A DNA stretch of 36,635 nt. Origin: Candidatus Desulfobia pelagia. Its GTDB lineage: Bacteria; Desulfobacterota; Desulfobulbia; Desulfobulbales; SURF-16. Location of the stretch: positions 1 through 36,635 of the forward strand of contig JACNJZ010000155.1 in the NCBI GenBank assembly GCA_014382295.1. Direction: 5' to 3'. The position numbers and the translations under genes were made by a program. Numbering within the stretch: position 1 is the first letter of the stretch; the number at the start of each line of letters is the position of its first letter. This document shows, piece after piece, positions 7,627-16,693 of this stretch. The notes beneath the pieces were generated by a model. The model did no database searches, was not told where the DNA came from, and saw only the letters and a program-made list of their open reading frames with translations.

Positions 7627-8622
7627 TTATTTCACTTCCCTGAGGAATTTTGCAGCATCTTCTGGAGGTGTCGGGTTGATATAAAAACCGGATCCCCATT
7701 CAAAACCGGCAAATTTAGTCAGTTTCGGCATGATTTCGAAATGCCAGTGATAATGCTCCATGGCTTCGGAACGAATAGGTGACGTATGCAGGACAAAGTT
7801 ATATGGAACACCGGGAATGCAGGTGTTCAGCCGCCACATGGTCTCGGAGAAAATGGCGGCCAGGGCATGAAATGATGCGTCATCCTGGGTTCGATAGGCC
7901 GATGAATGTTTTTTCGGCAGAATCCACATTTCAAATGGTGAGCGGGGAGCATACGGGGTTATCGTTATAAAGTGATCGTTCTGGCAGACGATCCGTGTGT
8001 TTTCTTTTATTTCCTGGCGAATTATGTCACAAAAAACGCAGCGCTCTTTGTATTTATAGTAGGAAAGGCTTCCCGCCAACTCGGAAACGATCATTCTCGG
8101 TAAAATTGGCAGGGCTACAATCTGAGAGTGAGAATGCTCCAGGGATGCGCCTGCTGCCCGGCCGAAATTTTTAAAGACCATGACGTATTTGAAGCGGGGG
8201 TCTTTGCTGAGGTCGTTGATTCGGTCACGAAAAGCAAAGAAGACGTTTATCATTTTTTCCGGGGGGAGTTCGCTGAACACCTCGTTGTGGTTTGGTGTCT
8301 CAATCACCACTTCATGGGCCCCGATACCGTTCATTTTGTCGTAGAGCCCTTCTCCCTCTTTGCTGAGATCGCCTTCTATGACAAGGGCTGGGAATTTGTT
8401 CGGGACGACGCGTATCTGCCATCCCGGGGAGTTGGGCGCCTGGTGAGAATCTCCAAGGCGGTGCACTTCAGGAGGGGTCGTTTTTTCATTTCCGGGACAG
8501 AGTGGGCAGAAACCGCCGATTGAAAGGCTTTCTTCCAAAATGAAGTCGGTTGGTCTCTTGCCGCGTTCCTTCGCTATAATTATCCAACGGCCAAGAATTG
8601 GGTCTTTGCGCAGTTCAGGCAT
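7627..8622 (-). CDS. galT: Galactose-1-phosphate uridylyltransferase
   Basis: A 331-residue HIT-superfamily enzyme that exchanges UMP between UDP-glucose and galactose-1-phosphate (Leloir pathway), or acts on a related sugar phosphate. Visible motifs are MPELRKDPILGRWIIIAKER at the N-terminus, the Zn-type pair CPLC near residue 40, the nucleotide-transfer motif LEHSHSQIVALP with the active-site His, a second pair CVFC, and HYHWHFEIMPKLT near the C-terminus. The length matches bacterial GalT. There is no galK or galE nearby, so the physiological substrate may be a sugar phosphate for surface polysaccharide rather than dietary galactose (inference). It begins 41 bp after dksA. Confidence 0.93.
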   Translation of the reverse strand: MPELRKDPILGRWIIIAKERGKRPTDFILEESLSIGGFCPLCPGNEKTTPPEVHRLGDSHQAPNSPGWQIRVVPNKFPALVIEGDLSKEGEGLYDKMNGIGAHEVVIETPNHNEVFSELPPEKMINVFFAFRDRINDLSKDPRFKYVMVFKNFGRAAGASLEHSHSQIVALPILPRMIVSELAGSLSYYKYKERCVFCDIIRQEIKENTRIVCQNDHFITITPYAPRSPFEMWILPKKHSSAYRTQDDASFHALAAIFSETMWRLNTCIPGVPYNFVLHTSPIRSEAMEHYHWHFEIMPKLTKFAGFEWGSGFYINPTPPEDAAKFLREVK

Positions 8623-8663
8623 AATTTCAGGGAGTGGTAGTTAGCGGAAAAGGACAGGGCGAA

Positions 8664-9026
8664 TCAGCCGGTCTGAGCTTTTTCAAAGTCTTCCTGTTTT
8701 GTTTTGCAGTCAATGCACATTGCAGTTACCGGTCGGGCTTCAAGCCGCGCTTTTCCAATATCTTCACCGCAGGCATCACAGACGCCGTAGCTCTCCTCGT
8801 CGATGCGCTCAATGGCCTCAGTAATTTTGGAGAGAAGTTTTCTTTCCCTGTCGCGGATGCGCAGTTCAAAGTTGCGGTCTGATTCCGCTGAAGCCCGATC
8901 TGTTGGGTCAGGGAAATTTCCCCCGCCATCAGTCATTTCTGAAATGGTTTTATGTGCTTCTGAAAGGAGTTCATTTCTCATGTCCTCCAGCTTCTTTCTA
9001 AAATAGGCTAATTGTTCATCTGTCAT
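8664..9026 (-). CDS. dksA: DksA/TraR-family RNA polymerase-binding protein
   Basis: About 120 residues. The N-terminal half is a charged coiled coil (LAYFRKKLEDMRNELL), followed by the DPTDRASAESDRNFELRIRD region and a C4 zinc finger CDACGED...CIDCK. DksA inserts into the RNA polymerase secondary channel and, with ppGpp, retunes stable-RNA and biosynthetic promoters. The start is placed at the ATG at 9026 because GGAGA lies 7 bases before it. The ORF track's earlier ATG at 9050 has no obvious ribosome site and adds only MAINGEIR. A 184-bp gap separates it from moaC, so it probably has its own promoter and starts a second transcription unit running towards glyS. Confidence 0.93.
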   Translation of the reverse strand: MTDEQLAYFRKKLEDMRNELLSEAHKTISEMTDGGGNFPDPTDRASAESDRNFELRIRDRERKLLSKITEAIERIDEESYGVCDACGEDIGKARLEARPVTAMCIDCKTKQEDFEKAQTG

Positions 9027-9210
9027 GCGAATTTCTCCGTTTATTGCCATTGCATCTGGTTCTGCCGATTCAAAAAAGACTTTGAAGCCGCGTTCTCCTC
9101 TGGCATCAAGTGATATTACCGATAATGCTCTAAAATGATGATTTGGGTCCTGTGGGCATCATTAGGCAACCTTATCATCAAACAAAAATCCTAATTTTTC
9201 AAGGTACCTA

Positions 9211-9702
9211 TTATCTATTGTCGCGGATATACTCTCCGCTTTTCCCCCCTGATTTTCTGATCAGGCGGATGTTGTTGATGGTCATGCCCTTGTCAACAGC
9301 TTTACTCATGTCGTATATGGTTAAGGCCGCGACTGAAACAGCGGTCAACGCTTCCATTTCAACGCCGGTTTTTCCTGTGATTCCAACTGTGGCAAGTATG
9401 TCTATTTTACAACGTGCCTCGTCCAAAGTAAAGTTGATATCAGCCTTAGTTATTGGCAGGGGGTGGGTAAGTGGAATCAGGGCATCAACTTTTTTTGCGG
9501 CCATGATTCCGGCAATCCTGGCTACGCCAAGGACGTCACCTTTGGATATGGACCCTGCTTTGACGAGCTCAAAGCATTCCTTTGACATACTGATCGATCC
9601 GGCCGCGGTTGCTTCTCTGGTGCTGTCATTCTTCGTGCTGACATCGACCATCCGGGCATTTCCGGAAGCGTCAAAATGGCTGAATTCGGTAGCGTCTGTC
9701 AT
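9211..9702 (-). CDS. moaC: Cyclic pyranopterin monophosphate synthase
   Basis: A 163-residue MoaC, which converts the MoaA product 3',8-cyclo-GTP into cyclic pyranopterin monophosphate in molybdenum cofactor synthesis. It shows [18 protein letters not shown] near the N-terminus, [14 protein letters not shown] (the common LIPLCHPL with Thr in place of Cys), and [19 protein letters not shown] with the catalytic-region residues. The length is normal. Its ATG overlaps the dnaJ stop codon by one base (TAATG), so the two are translationally coupled. No other moa genes are in the window. Confidence 0.96.
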   Translation of the reverse strand: MTDATEFSHFDASGNARMVDVSTKNDSTREATAAGSISMSKECFELVKAGSISKGDVLGVARIAGIMAAKKVDALIPLTHPLPITKADINFTLDEARCKIDILATVGITGKTGVEMEALTAVSVAALTIYDMSKAVDKGMTINNIRLIRKSGGKSGEYIRDNR

Positions 9703-10835
9703 TAGTTGTCCTTCGTAGAGTCATCAACTCCGAGGCCTTTCAAGAGCTTTTTGAGGAAGCTTTCATGGGGGAGGCCTTCACCTCCGGATTCGATTTCTGC
9801 GAATTCCTCCAGAAGTTCTTTCTGTCTTTTGTTGAACTTTTTGGGGACAATGACCTGTATCTCAATAACCATGTCTCCCTTGCCGTGCCCACGAAGGCTG
9901 GGAACTCCCTCTCCTTTGATTCGAAAGGTTTCTCCAGGCTGCGTTCCCTTGGGAATATTCAGGCTGCTTTTTCCGTGGATCGTTGGAACTTCAAGCTTGC
10001 ATCCTAAAGCCGCCTGGGCCATGCCGAGGGGGACCTGGCAAAAGATCAGGTCGTTTTCCCGTTGGAAAAACTCGTGGGTTTCAACATGAATGACAATATA
10101 CAGGTCGCCTGGAGGGCCTCCCTTTCTACCGCCTTCACCTTCGTTGCGAAGCCGCATTCGGGCTCCGGTATCGACACCTGCAGGAATTTTCAGGGAGACT
10201 TTTTTGCTTTTGGATAAAAGGCCTGAGCCGCTGCAGTCCTCGCAGGGATCTGTAACTATTTCACCCTGTCCCTGGCATTGGGGGCATGGAGTCCTGACGC
10301 TGAAAAAACCCTGGGTTCTCGTAACCTGTCCTGCCCCATGGCACTGTGGGCATGTCTGGCTTTTATGTCCAGGACGTATGCCGCTGCCTTCGCAGGTCCA
10401 ACAGGTGTCCCTCTTGTTTATGTCAATTTCTTTTTCGATGCCGTGAACGGCTTCCATGAAGGAAATCGTTAGGTCATACCTGAGGTCATTCCCCGGAATG
10501 GGACCTTGGCTGGGCTGGCGGCGGCCGCCGCCGAAGCCGAAAAGATCTCCAAAGATATCTCCGAAGCTTGAAAAGATATCTTCAAAGTTTCCTGGACCGC
10601 TGTATCCACTGCTTCGAAGGCCTTCGGCACCATACCGGTCATATATTTTCCGTTTTTCAAGATCTCCGAGGACTTCATAGGCTTCTGCAGCTTCTTTAAA
10701 TTTATCCTCGGCTTCTTTGTTGTCCGGATTACGGTCCGGATGGTATTTCATGGCCAGTTTGCGGTAGGCCTTTTTTATTTCATCAGCGGAAGCATTTTTG
10801 CTGACGCCGAGAGTTGTGTAGTAATCTTGTTCCAT
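9702..10835 (-). CDS. dnaJ: Chaperone DnaJ
   Basis: A 377-residue type I Hsp40 co-chaperone that stimulates DnaK ATPase and delivers unfolded proteins. The J domain (residues 1-70) has the essential HPD in [11 protein letters not shown] Gly/Phe-rich stretch follows (residues 75-115, [16 protein letters not shown]). The zinc-binding region has four CxxCxGxG-type repeats ([32 protein letters not shown]). The two substrate-binding beta domains complete the protein. It starts 24 bp after rpoZ and is coupled to moaC. No dnaK or grpE is in the window. Confidence 0.97.
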   Translation of the reverse strand: MEQDYYTTLGVSKNASADEIKKAYRKLAMKYHPDRNPDNKEAEDKFKEAAEAYEVLGDLEKRKIYDRYGAEGLRSSGYSGPGNFEDIFSSFGDIFGDLFGFGGGRRQPSQGPIPGNDLRYDLTISFMEAVHGIEKEIDINKRDTCWTCEGSGIRPGHKSQTCPQCHGAGQVTRTQGFFSVRTPCPQCQGQGEIVTDPCEDCSGSGLLSKSKKVSLKIPAGVDTGARMRLRNEGEGGRKGGPPGDLYIVIHVETHEFFQRENDLIFCQVPLGMAQAALGCKLEVPTIHGKSSLNIPKGTQPGETFRIKGEGVPSLRGHGKGDMVIEIQVIVPKKFNKRQKELLEEFAEIESGGEGLPHESFLKKLLKGLGVDDSTKDN

Positions 10836-10859
10836 GGGGAATAATTCTATAACAATGGC

Positions 10860-11126
10860 TTATGACTGCGCTACTGTTGTATCCTGGGTTTCTGCGGGTG
10901 TCTCAATTGCGGGTGATGGTTTATCAAGCTCGTTGAGATTGTCAAAAGTGACAACACCGGCAGCTATTTCCCGTAGAGACATGACGATTTCTTTGTTTTT
11001 TCCTTTTGTCAGGTAGGGCTGTCCTTTCCTGTGCTGTTTGACACGGGCTACGGCAAGGTGGATAAGTTTAAAACGATTTTCGTTTCCTATTTTCTTCAGA
11101 CAATCTTGAACGGTAATGCGTGCCAT
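10860..11126 (-). CDS. rpoZ: RNA polymerase omega subunit
   Basis: An 88-residue protein beginning MARITVQDCLKKIGNENRF, the standard omega start. The ORF track begins nine residues too early. It contains LIHLAVARVKQHRKG and the conserved region that clamps the beta' C-terminus. The C-terminal 25 residues (PSPAIETPAETQDTT) are an acidic tail of low complexity. A GGAGG lies 12 bases upstream. It is the first gene of the rpoZ-dnaJ-moaC group and has a good promoter candidate about 60 bp upstream. Confidence 0.94.
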   Translation of the reverse strand: MARITVQDCLKKIGNENRFKLIHLAVARVKQHRKGQPYLTKGKNKEIVMSLREIAAGVVTFDNLNELDKPSPAIETPAETQDTTVAQS

Positions 11127-11185
11127 AATGTGCAAGCGCCTCCTGTTATACAAATTTTGTTAATTTAACGGGGTTTAACGGGCTG

Positions 11186-11213
11186 AATATAATCTTTTTG
11201 CCTGATTTAGCAA
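11186..11213 (-). promoter_or_regulatory. Candidate sigma-70 promoter of rpoZ-dnaJ-moaC
   Basis: The minus strand reads TTGCTA, 16 bases, TATATT, giving four and five matches to the consensus boxes. It is about 60 bp upstream of the rpoZ start in the only sizeable gap before that gene. Confidence 0.5.
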
Positions 11214-11585
11214 CTGTTTTTGTTGGTTTCCTTTAAGCCCCGGATAGAGGTGATAGTGGCAGTATTGAGGTGAAAATAAAATTATCAATAAAAAAAGATA
11301 GATTCTGATGGCATGTTTACTGCTAATTATCCTGGTAAGGAAGAATAGTCAGAAAAACAGCATGTTGCAGCAGCGCACAGTGATGTTGGCTTTGGTGGGT
11401 AAAATTTTTGCGGTAACTTTTTGAAATTATGTATTTTTTGGGTTATCCACGCTGAAGCGTGCATGGCTGTGTCTTCAATAAAAATGTGACGCAGTATGGG
11501 CCGAAGAAGGGTAAAATTTTCCTGCCTGTATGACAGGAATTTGACAGTGAGCGGCAAAGAGTTCAACTCTTAGGGGAGAATGTCC
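11214..11585. other. Intergenic region between rpoZ and the FlgO-like cluster
   Basis: About 370 bases without a convincing gene. It holds two direct copies of GGGTAAAATTTT (11397-11408 and 11509-11520), a small hairpin CACGC-TGAA-GCGTG (11448-11461), and an inverted repeat CCTGT-ATG-ACAGG (11525-11537) close to the first gene of the plus-strand cluster. Any of these could be control sites; none is diagnostic. Confidence 0.4.
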
Positions 11586-12329
11586 ATGGTGAAATGGAAA
11601 AATATGTCTTTTTTTTATATGGTAGTCATTTTTTTTGCGGTCCTGCTGTGGCAGGAGTCCTGGGCGGATCAGGAGGTGGCAAAAAAGGCTGACTATCGCT
11701 TTCGTTCCTATTCTTCAGAGGTAGTACCAGCCGAGAGAATAGATTGGCTCGAGGAGGTACAGAAGCTTTTTGTCTGGAGAAAAGCCGCAGGGAAGCCTGA
11801 GGTTCCCGCCGAAATGGCCATGGAGCTCAAACTTCGCATCCGGCAGTTGAGTCATCAGCTTCTTGATAACGTAACAGAGGACAGTTTTAATGAGTCAGTG
11901 GTTATTGTTACGACATTTGTCAATTTGAATGACCTCTATGAAACTTCAGGTCTCGGCAGGCTGATGGCGGAGCAGCTGATGGGGGAACTCCAGAAACGAG
12001 GCGTCGAAATTATTGATGCCAGAGTAGCAACGTCTCTGCAGGTCAGTGAAGGGTTCGGAGAATATGCCCTGTCCAGGGATATGAATCAGCTCAGTTATGT
12101 GCATGCTGCCCAAGCTGTTGTCGTTGGGACATACAGCGTTGCCGCAGATGAAATTGCCGTGAACGCCCGTCTGCTGAACCAGGGAAATGGTGCGGTTCTC
12201 TCCTCGGCAAGTATTGTTTTTCCGACAGATAATCTTGTGGCGGCTCTCCTCAGGGATACAGGGAAACCACCTTCGGCGGGGAGTATGGTTTCTCTTCGTT
12301 CATTTGCTGAAATTGATCCAGAAAAATAA
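11586..12329 (+). CDS. FlgO-domain exported protein
   Basis: About 247 residues. An N-terminal hydrophobic stretch (FFYMVVIFFAVLLW, then QESWA) looks like a signal peptide with cleavage after WA and no lipobox. The C-terminal half matches the FlgO-type domain: VVIVTTFVNLNDLYETSGLG, RLMAEQLMGELQKRG, ALSRDMNQL and VVVGTYSV. FlgO proteins are known from Vibrio as outer-membrane-associated factors for flagellar stability, but this domain is also widespread in lipoproteins outside flagellar loci. The start at 11586 is preferred because GGGGAG lies 7 bases ahead; the ATG at 11580 is too close to it. It is the first of four envelope genes and a clear paralogue of the third. Confidence 0.82.
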   Translation: MVKWKNMSFFYMVVIFFAVLLWQESWADQEVAKKADYRFRSYSSEVVPAERIDWLEEVQKLFVWRKAAGKPEVPAEMAMELKLRIRQLSHQLLDNVTEDSFNESVVIVTTFVNLNDLYETSGLGRLMAEQLMGELQKRGVEIIDARVATSLQVSEGFGEYALSRDMNQLSYVHAAQAVVVGTYSVAADEIAVNARLLNQGNGAVLSSASIVFPTDNLVAALLRDTGKPPSAGSMVSLRSFAEIDPEK

Positions 12330-12339
12330 AGGAACAGGC

Positions 12340-12642
12340 ATGCAGAATAAACATCGAATGGCCCTTGCCGTTATGGGGCTGATCTTTATTTTTATTGTTT
12401 CAGGGGGATGTTCTCTTTTGCCGCCCAAGGAAAGTGATCCGGTTGTCAGTGGTCTTCAGGAGCTGGATGCATATGCCTGGGATTGTTTTGGAAGAGGGCG
12501 GGATTATATGCAGGAAGGCCGCTATGAATTGGCCAAACAGCAGTTTTCGTTTGCTGCCGCTTCGGCTGTGTCCGAGACACTCTATGAAGATGCTGTGGAT
12601 GGGATACGTCGTGTTGATCGCATTATAATGGAAAGACGATGA
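12340..12642 (+). CDS. Small lipoprotein of unknown function
   Basis: A 100-residue protein starting at the ATG at 12340 (AAAGGA lies a few bases before it). The ORF track's longer version begins inside the upstream gene. A signal peptide ends in a lipobox, FIVSGGC, so the mature protein is a lipid-anchored peptide of about 75 residues. Its remaining sequence (RDYMQEGRYELAKQQFSFAAAS) looks like a single TPR-style helical hairpin. It starts 10 bp after the FlgO-domain gene and is surely co-transcribed. No named family is recognised. Confidence 0.8.
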   Translation: MQNKHRMALAVMGLIFIFIVSGGCSLLPPKESDPVVSGLQELDAYAWDCFGRGRDYMQEGRYELAKQQFSFAAASAVSETLYEDAVDGIRRVDRIIMERR

Positions 12643-12676
12643 TGGATTATAAAAGGTTGCCTAAAGGTAGAGTGCA

Positions 12677-13279
12677 ATGGGTATGAAAATGAAACGTATT
12701 TTAGCGGGCTGTATGGCGCTATGTTTGTTGGCGGGGGGGCTCTTTATTTCAGGGTGTGCTGGTACCGGTGCCAAAAACGATTTTACGGCAATAGCTCCGG
12801 ATTTTTTTGTATTTGGCGATACACTTGCTGATCAGCTTGTTGCCAACAAAAGGAGCAGTGCCACCAGAGAAGAGAGGCTGATATTGACAACATTTGTCAG
12901 TCTCGATGACTTGTATCACACTTCGGGATTTGGGCGCGCTTTGACGGAATCCCTGTCGACAGCACTTTTTCAGAAAGGATTTCGGGTAGCTGAAATCCGA
13001 AAAGCCCCCGGGCTTTATGTGAAGGCTGGAGGCGGAGAATTGACCCTGACCAGGGATATCTCCCTTATCGCCCAGCAGCAGGAAGTGCAGGCTATTATTG
13101 CCGGGACCTATTCGCTTACTCCAACAACCGTAGTCATAAACGCCAAAATGCTGGCTGCGGAATCGGAGGAGGTTCTTTCAGTGGCCCGGCTGGAGATTGA
13201 GAGGAGTAGTAATATCAATTATCTGCTTTCAGAAAGAAAAGGGCTGGTGGTTGGTCCTTTGTCCGCTTATGAACGTTGA
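12677..13279 (+). CDS. FlgO-domain lipoprotein
   Basis: A 200-residue protein. Its signal peptide ends with lipobox LFISGC, giving a lipid-modified N-terminus. The body is a FlgO-type domain: LILTTFVSLDDLYHTSGFG, RALTESLSTALFQKG, LTLTRDISLI and IIAGTYSL. These line up block by block with the first gene of the cluster (TTFVNLNDLYETSGLG, LSRDMNQL, VVGTYSV), so the two arose by duplication. AAAGGTAGAG precedes the start at a fitting distance. It probably sits on the periplasmic face of the outer membrane. No flagellar structural gene is in the window, so the flagellar link is unproven. Confidence 0.82.
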   Translation: MGMKMKRILAGCMALCLLAGGLFISGCAGTGAKNDFTAIAPDFFVFGDTLADQLVANKRSSATREERLILTTFVSLDDLYHTSGFGRALTESLSTALFQKGFRVAEIRKAPGLYVKAGGGELTLTRDISLIAQQQEVQAIIAGTYSLTPTTVVINAKMLAAESEEVLSVARLEIERSSNINYLLSERKGLVVGPLSAYER

Positions 13280-13312
13280 GAAGAGTAGAGTGAGGGTATG
13301 GGGAGAAGAGAA

Positions 13313-13969
13313 ATGAAAGAAAAGAGATTTTCTTTTTCATTATGTGTTGCATGTGTTGCGCTGTTGGTGCTGGTTTCGGGCTGTGTGACTTTATCCGGAG
13401 AAAAAAAATCCGATATGGTTCCTGTCCGATCAGGAGAGCCCATGGTGTATATCCACCCGCTGTCGTCAGACCTCAGCAGGGCCAAAGTGGCGGTCTTGCC
13501 TTTTCTGATGCCTGAGGGTGCTGCCCGGGAAGACGGGAGAGGTGTGGCTGCCGTTTTCAGAGATGTGTTTCTGGCAAAGGAGACGTTTCAGACAATACGA
13601 CTTGTAGATGAATATTATGGAACTCTTGAGGAGGGGATGGCCCTTGGCCGGAAAAAAGGGGGAGACCTTGTTGTTGCTGGACAGGTTCATTATGCCCTGG
13701 CCGGAACAGAACTTGGCGGCAGCCGCCTGGATGTTTCCCTTCGTATTCTGGATATCCACACCGGTGATACGGTCTGGTATATAGAACAGACAGTGGACCA
13801 GCCGGTGGATTATCCGGATATCTCAGCCATTGCCCTGCTGGTTGATATTTTCACACCTTCCCGGGTCCGATCTTCCGGAGGTGCTCCTGCTGTTGCCAAC
13901 ATGCTGGTTCGGGTGGCATCAGATATGGCTGATGTCGTCTCCGGAGAAAAAACAGGAGCAATGATGTAA
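13313..13969 (+). CDS. Lipoprotein with a TolB/CsgG-like domain, unknown function
   Basis: About 218 residues. The signal peptide MKEKRFSFSLCVACVALLVL ends with lipobox LVSGC. The mature region, AKVAVLPFLMPEG, then GGDLVVAGQVHYALAG and SLRILDIHTGDTVWYIEQTV, has the look of the small alpha/beta domain found in CsgG, LpoB, GNA1162 and TolB N-terminal proteins, which bind partners in the envelope. The start at 13313 is preferred because GGGGAG sits 7 bases before it; the ATG at 13298 would add five residues. It is the last gene of the four-gene envelope set and faces purA. Exact family not recognised. Confidence 0.75.
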   Translation: MKEKRFSFSLCVACVALLVLVSGCVTLSGEKKSDMVPVRSGEPMVYIHPLSSDLSRAKVAVLPFLMPEGAAREDGRGVAAVFRDVFLAKETFQTIRLVDEYYGTLEEGMALGRKKGGDLVVAGQVHYALAGTELGGSRLDVSLRILDIHTGDTVWYIEQTVDQPVDYPDISAIALLVDIFTPSRVRSSGGAPAVANMLVRVASDMADVVSGEKTGAMM

Positions 13970-14002
13970 GTAGCCGGTCTGTTTGGAACTTGTTTTTAAA
14001 AA

Positions 14003-14037
14003 CTTTGTGCCTTTCTGCCTTCTGCCTCTGTGCCTCA
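14003..14037. repeat. Degenerate short tandem repeat (TGCCTYT-like, 7-8 bp period)
   Basis: Four successive TGCCT-containing units with spacing 8, 7 and 8 lie between the last lipoprotein gene and purA. It is one of four intergenic repeats in this window with a period of, or close to, seven. Confidence 0.5.
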
Positions 14038-14061
14038 CACTATCGACTGTTGGCGATAGTG
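14038..14061 (+). terminator. Hairpin at the end of the envelope cluster, facing purA
   Basis: CACTATCG and CGATAGTG form a perfect 8-bp stem with an 8-base loop. On the plus strand it is followed by GTTTATTTC, which is moderately U-rich, so it may end the lipoprotein operon. On the minus strand it lies directly after the purA stop codon but lacks a U run. Confidence 0.45.
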
Positions 14062-14063
14062 GT

Positions 14064-15447
<1,384 letters not shown>

Positions 15448-15460
15448 TGCGCTAACGTTC

Positions 15461-15489
15461 TTGACACCCAAAATCAAATACCGTAGAGT
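15461..15489 (+). promoter_or_regulatory. Candidate sigma-70 promoter of tatBC
   Basis: The plus strand reads a perfect TTGACA, 17 bases, TAGAGT, about 65 bp upstream of the tatB start. Confidence 0.55.
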
Positions 15490-15553
15490 GCCACGAAACT
15501 CATTCATTGAAACCGTTTTCTATCTTCTAATCTGAGGAATATCAAGAAGAAAA

Positions 15554-15970
15554 ATGTTTGGTATAGGTCTTCCTGAACTCATTCTTATCATGGCGCTGGC
15601 TCTTATTGTAGTCGGCCCGGATAAACTTCCTGATTTGGCAAAAAGTATTGCCAAGCAGATACTGGAGTTGAAAAAAACAGCACAGTCCCTGAAAGAGTCC
15701 CTTCAGGAAGAATTGCATGATGAGGATCAGGATTGGAAAAGAACCCCTTCAATAAGTATGGAGGAGAAACCCCTTCTTGAGACATATAGTTCCACGGATG
15801 ATACTTCACATTATCCGTCCCTGAAAGAGGATGCTGCCGCAGACCTGACCCCGCTTGACCCTGAGAGCTTTAACGCATCACGAGAAAAAACGCCTTCAGG
15901 GGGTGAGTTTGAATCCGGAAATGAAGAAAAAGACACCGGAGATAAGGATTCTGGCGAAAAAAGCGGATGA
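15554..15970 (+). CDS. tatB: Twin-arginine translocase TatA/TatB-family subunit
   Basis: A 138-residue membrane protein. One N-terminal membrane helix ([19 protein letters not shown]) leads into the hinge GPDKLP and an amphipathic helix ([20 protein letters not shown]), then a long acidic, disordered tail. TatB/TatA proteins work with TatC to move folded proteins with twin-arginine signals across the inner membrane. The [11 protein letters not shown] pattern and the adjacent tatC favour TatB over TatA, but the two are hard to separate by sequence alone. The stop codon region overlaps the tatC start (ATGA). Confidence 0.9.
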   Translation: MFGIGLPELILIMALALIVVGPDKLPDLAKSIAKQILELKKTAQSLKESLQEELHDEDQDWKRTPSISMEEKPLLETYSSTDDTSHYPSLKEDAAADLTPLDPESFNASREKTPSGGEFESGNEEKDTGDKDSGEKSG

Positions 15971-16686
15971 GTCCTCTGGCGTCACATTTCAGCCTTCATC
16001 TTCGAGAATTACGGCGCCGGGTTTTTATTGCCTTTGCCGCTGTTTTTCTGGCTGCTGCAGTGGCCTATTTTTTTTCCAGGCCCCTTTCACAGCTCTTCAT
16101 GGTCCCTCTTTTTGCCGCCGCGCCTGATCTGACAGGGCTTGTCTATACCAATCTTACCGAAGCCTTTATCGCCTATCTAAAAATATCAATACTCGTTGGC
16201 CTGATAGGGGCCTTTCCTGTTATTTTGTATCAGGCGTGGATGTTTGTTATGCCGGGATTACATAAGCAGGAGAAAAAACTGGTACTGACAATTGTCTTCT
16301 GGGCAACAACTCTTTTTATCTTTGGGGTCTGTTTCGCCTATTTTGTTGTTATGCCGCGGGCGCTGATGTTTCTTATGAGCTTTTCCGGTGAAAATCTGGA
16401 AGCTCTCCCAAAGCTGGATTCCTATTTGACTTTTATCGTAAGGACATCCCTGGCCTTCGGGTTGTCGTTCGAGATACCTTTTCTTATGGTTGCTGCCGGC
16501 AAGATGAATCTGGTGGCCCAGGATTATTTTATTCGCCAGAGAGTCTATTTTTATCTGGCGATCCTGGTGCTTTCTTTTCTCTTAACAGCCGGAGACCTCT
16601 TTTCTGCCATGCTGCTGGCCATACCTCTTTTCGGTCTTTACGAGCTTGGTATTGCCGTGATGAAAATATTTTTGTGGCGGAAATAG
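15967..16686 (+). CDS. tatC: Sec-independent protein translocase TatC
   Basis: A 239-residue polytopic inner-membrane protein, the receptor core of the Tat system that binds twin-arginine signal peptides. Conserved elements are [13 protein letters not shown] at the N-terminus, the periplasmic [12 protein letters not shown] loop, [20 protein letters not shown] with the family's conserved Glu, FGLSFEIPF, and [14 protein letters not shown] before the last helices. Six membrane segments are visible. It overlaps tatB by 4 bp and ends 7 bp from the convergent radical SAM gene. Confidence 0.96.
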   Translation: MSPLASHFSLHLRELRRRVFIAFAAVFLAAAVAYFFSRPLSQLFMVPLFAAAPDLTGLVYTNLTEAFIAYLKISILVGLIGAFPVILYQAWMFVMPGLHKQEKKLVLTIVFWATTLFIFGVCFAYFVVMPRALMFLMSFSGENLEALPKLDSYLTFIVRTSLAFGLSFEIPFLMVAAGKMNLVAQDYFIRQRVYFYLAILVLSFLLTAGDLFSAMLLAIPLFGLYELGIAVMKIFLWRK

Positions 16687-16693
16687 TGTCTGT

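Noticed and set aside
9134-9163. AATGATG-N16-CATCATT inverted repeat upstream of dksA as an operator
   Set aside because: Short, AT-rich arms with a long spacer, and not placed on a promoter I could identify; likely chance.
11126-11153. Earlier rpoZ start adding MYNRRRLHI
   Set aside because: Omega proteins start at MARITV, and the extension overlaps the GGAGG ribosome site.
11396-11412. Sigma-54-like GG-N10-GC spacing (GGGTAAAATTTTTGC)
   Set aside because: The spacing fits and TTGC is present, but the -24 element is poor and no enhancer-binding protein or flagellar context supports it.
11327-11566. 79-residue minus-strand ORF in the rpoZ/FlgO gap
   Set aside because: No ribosome site, no family resemblance, unusual composition, and it overlaps likely control sequence of the plus-strand cluster.
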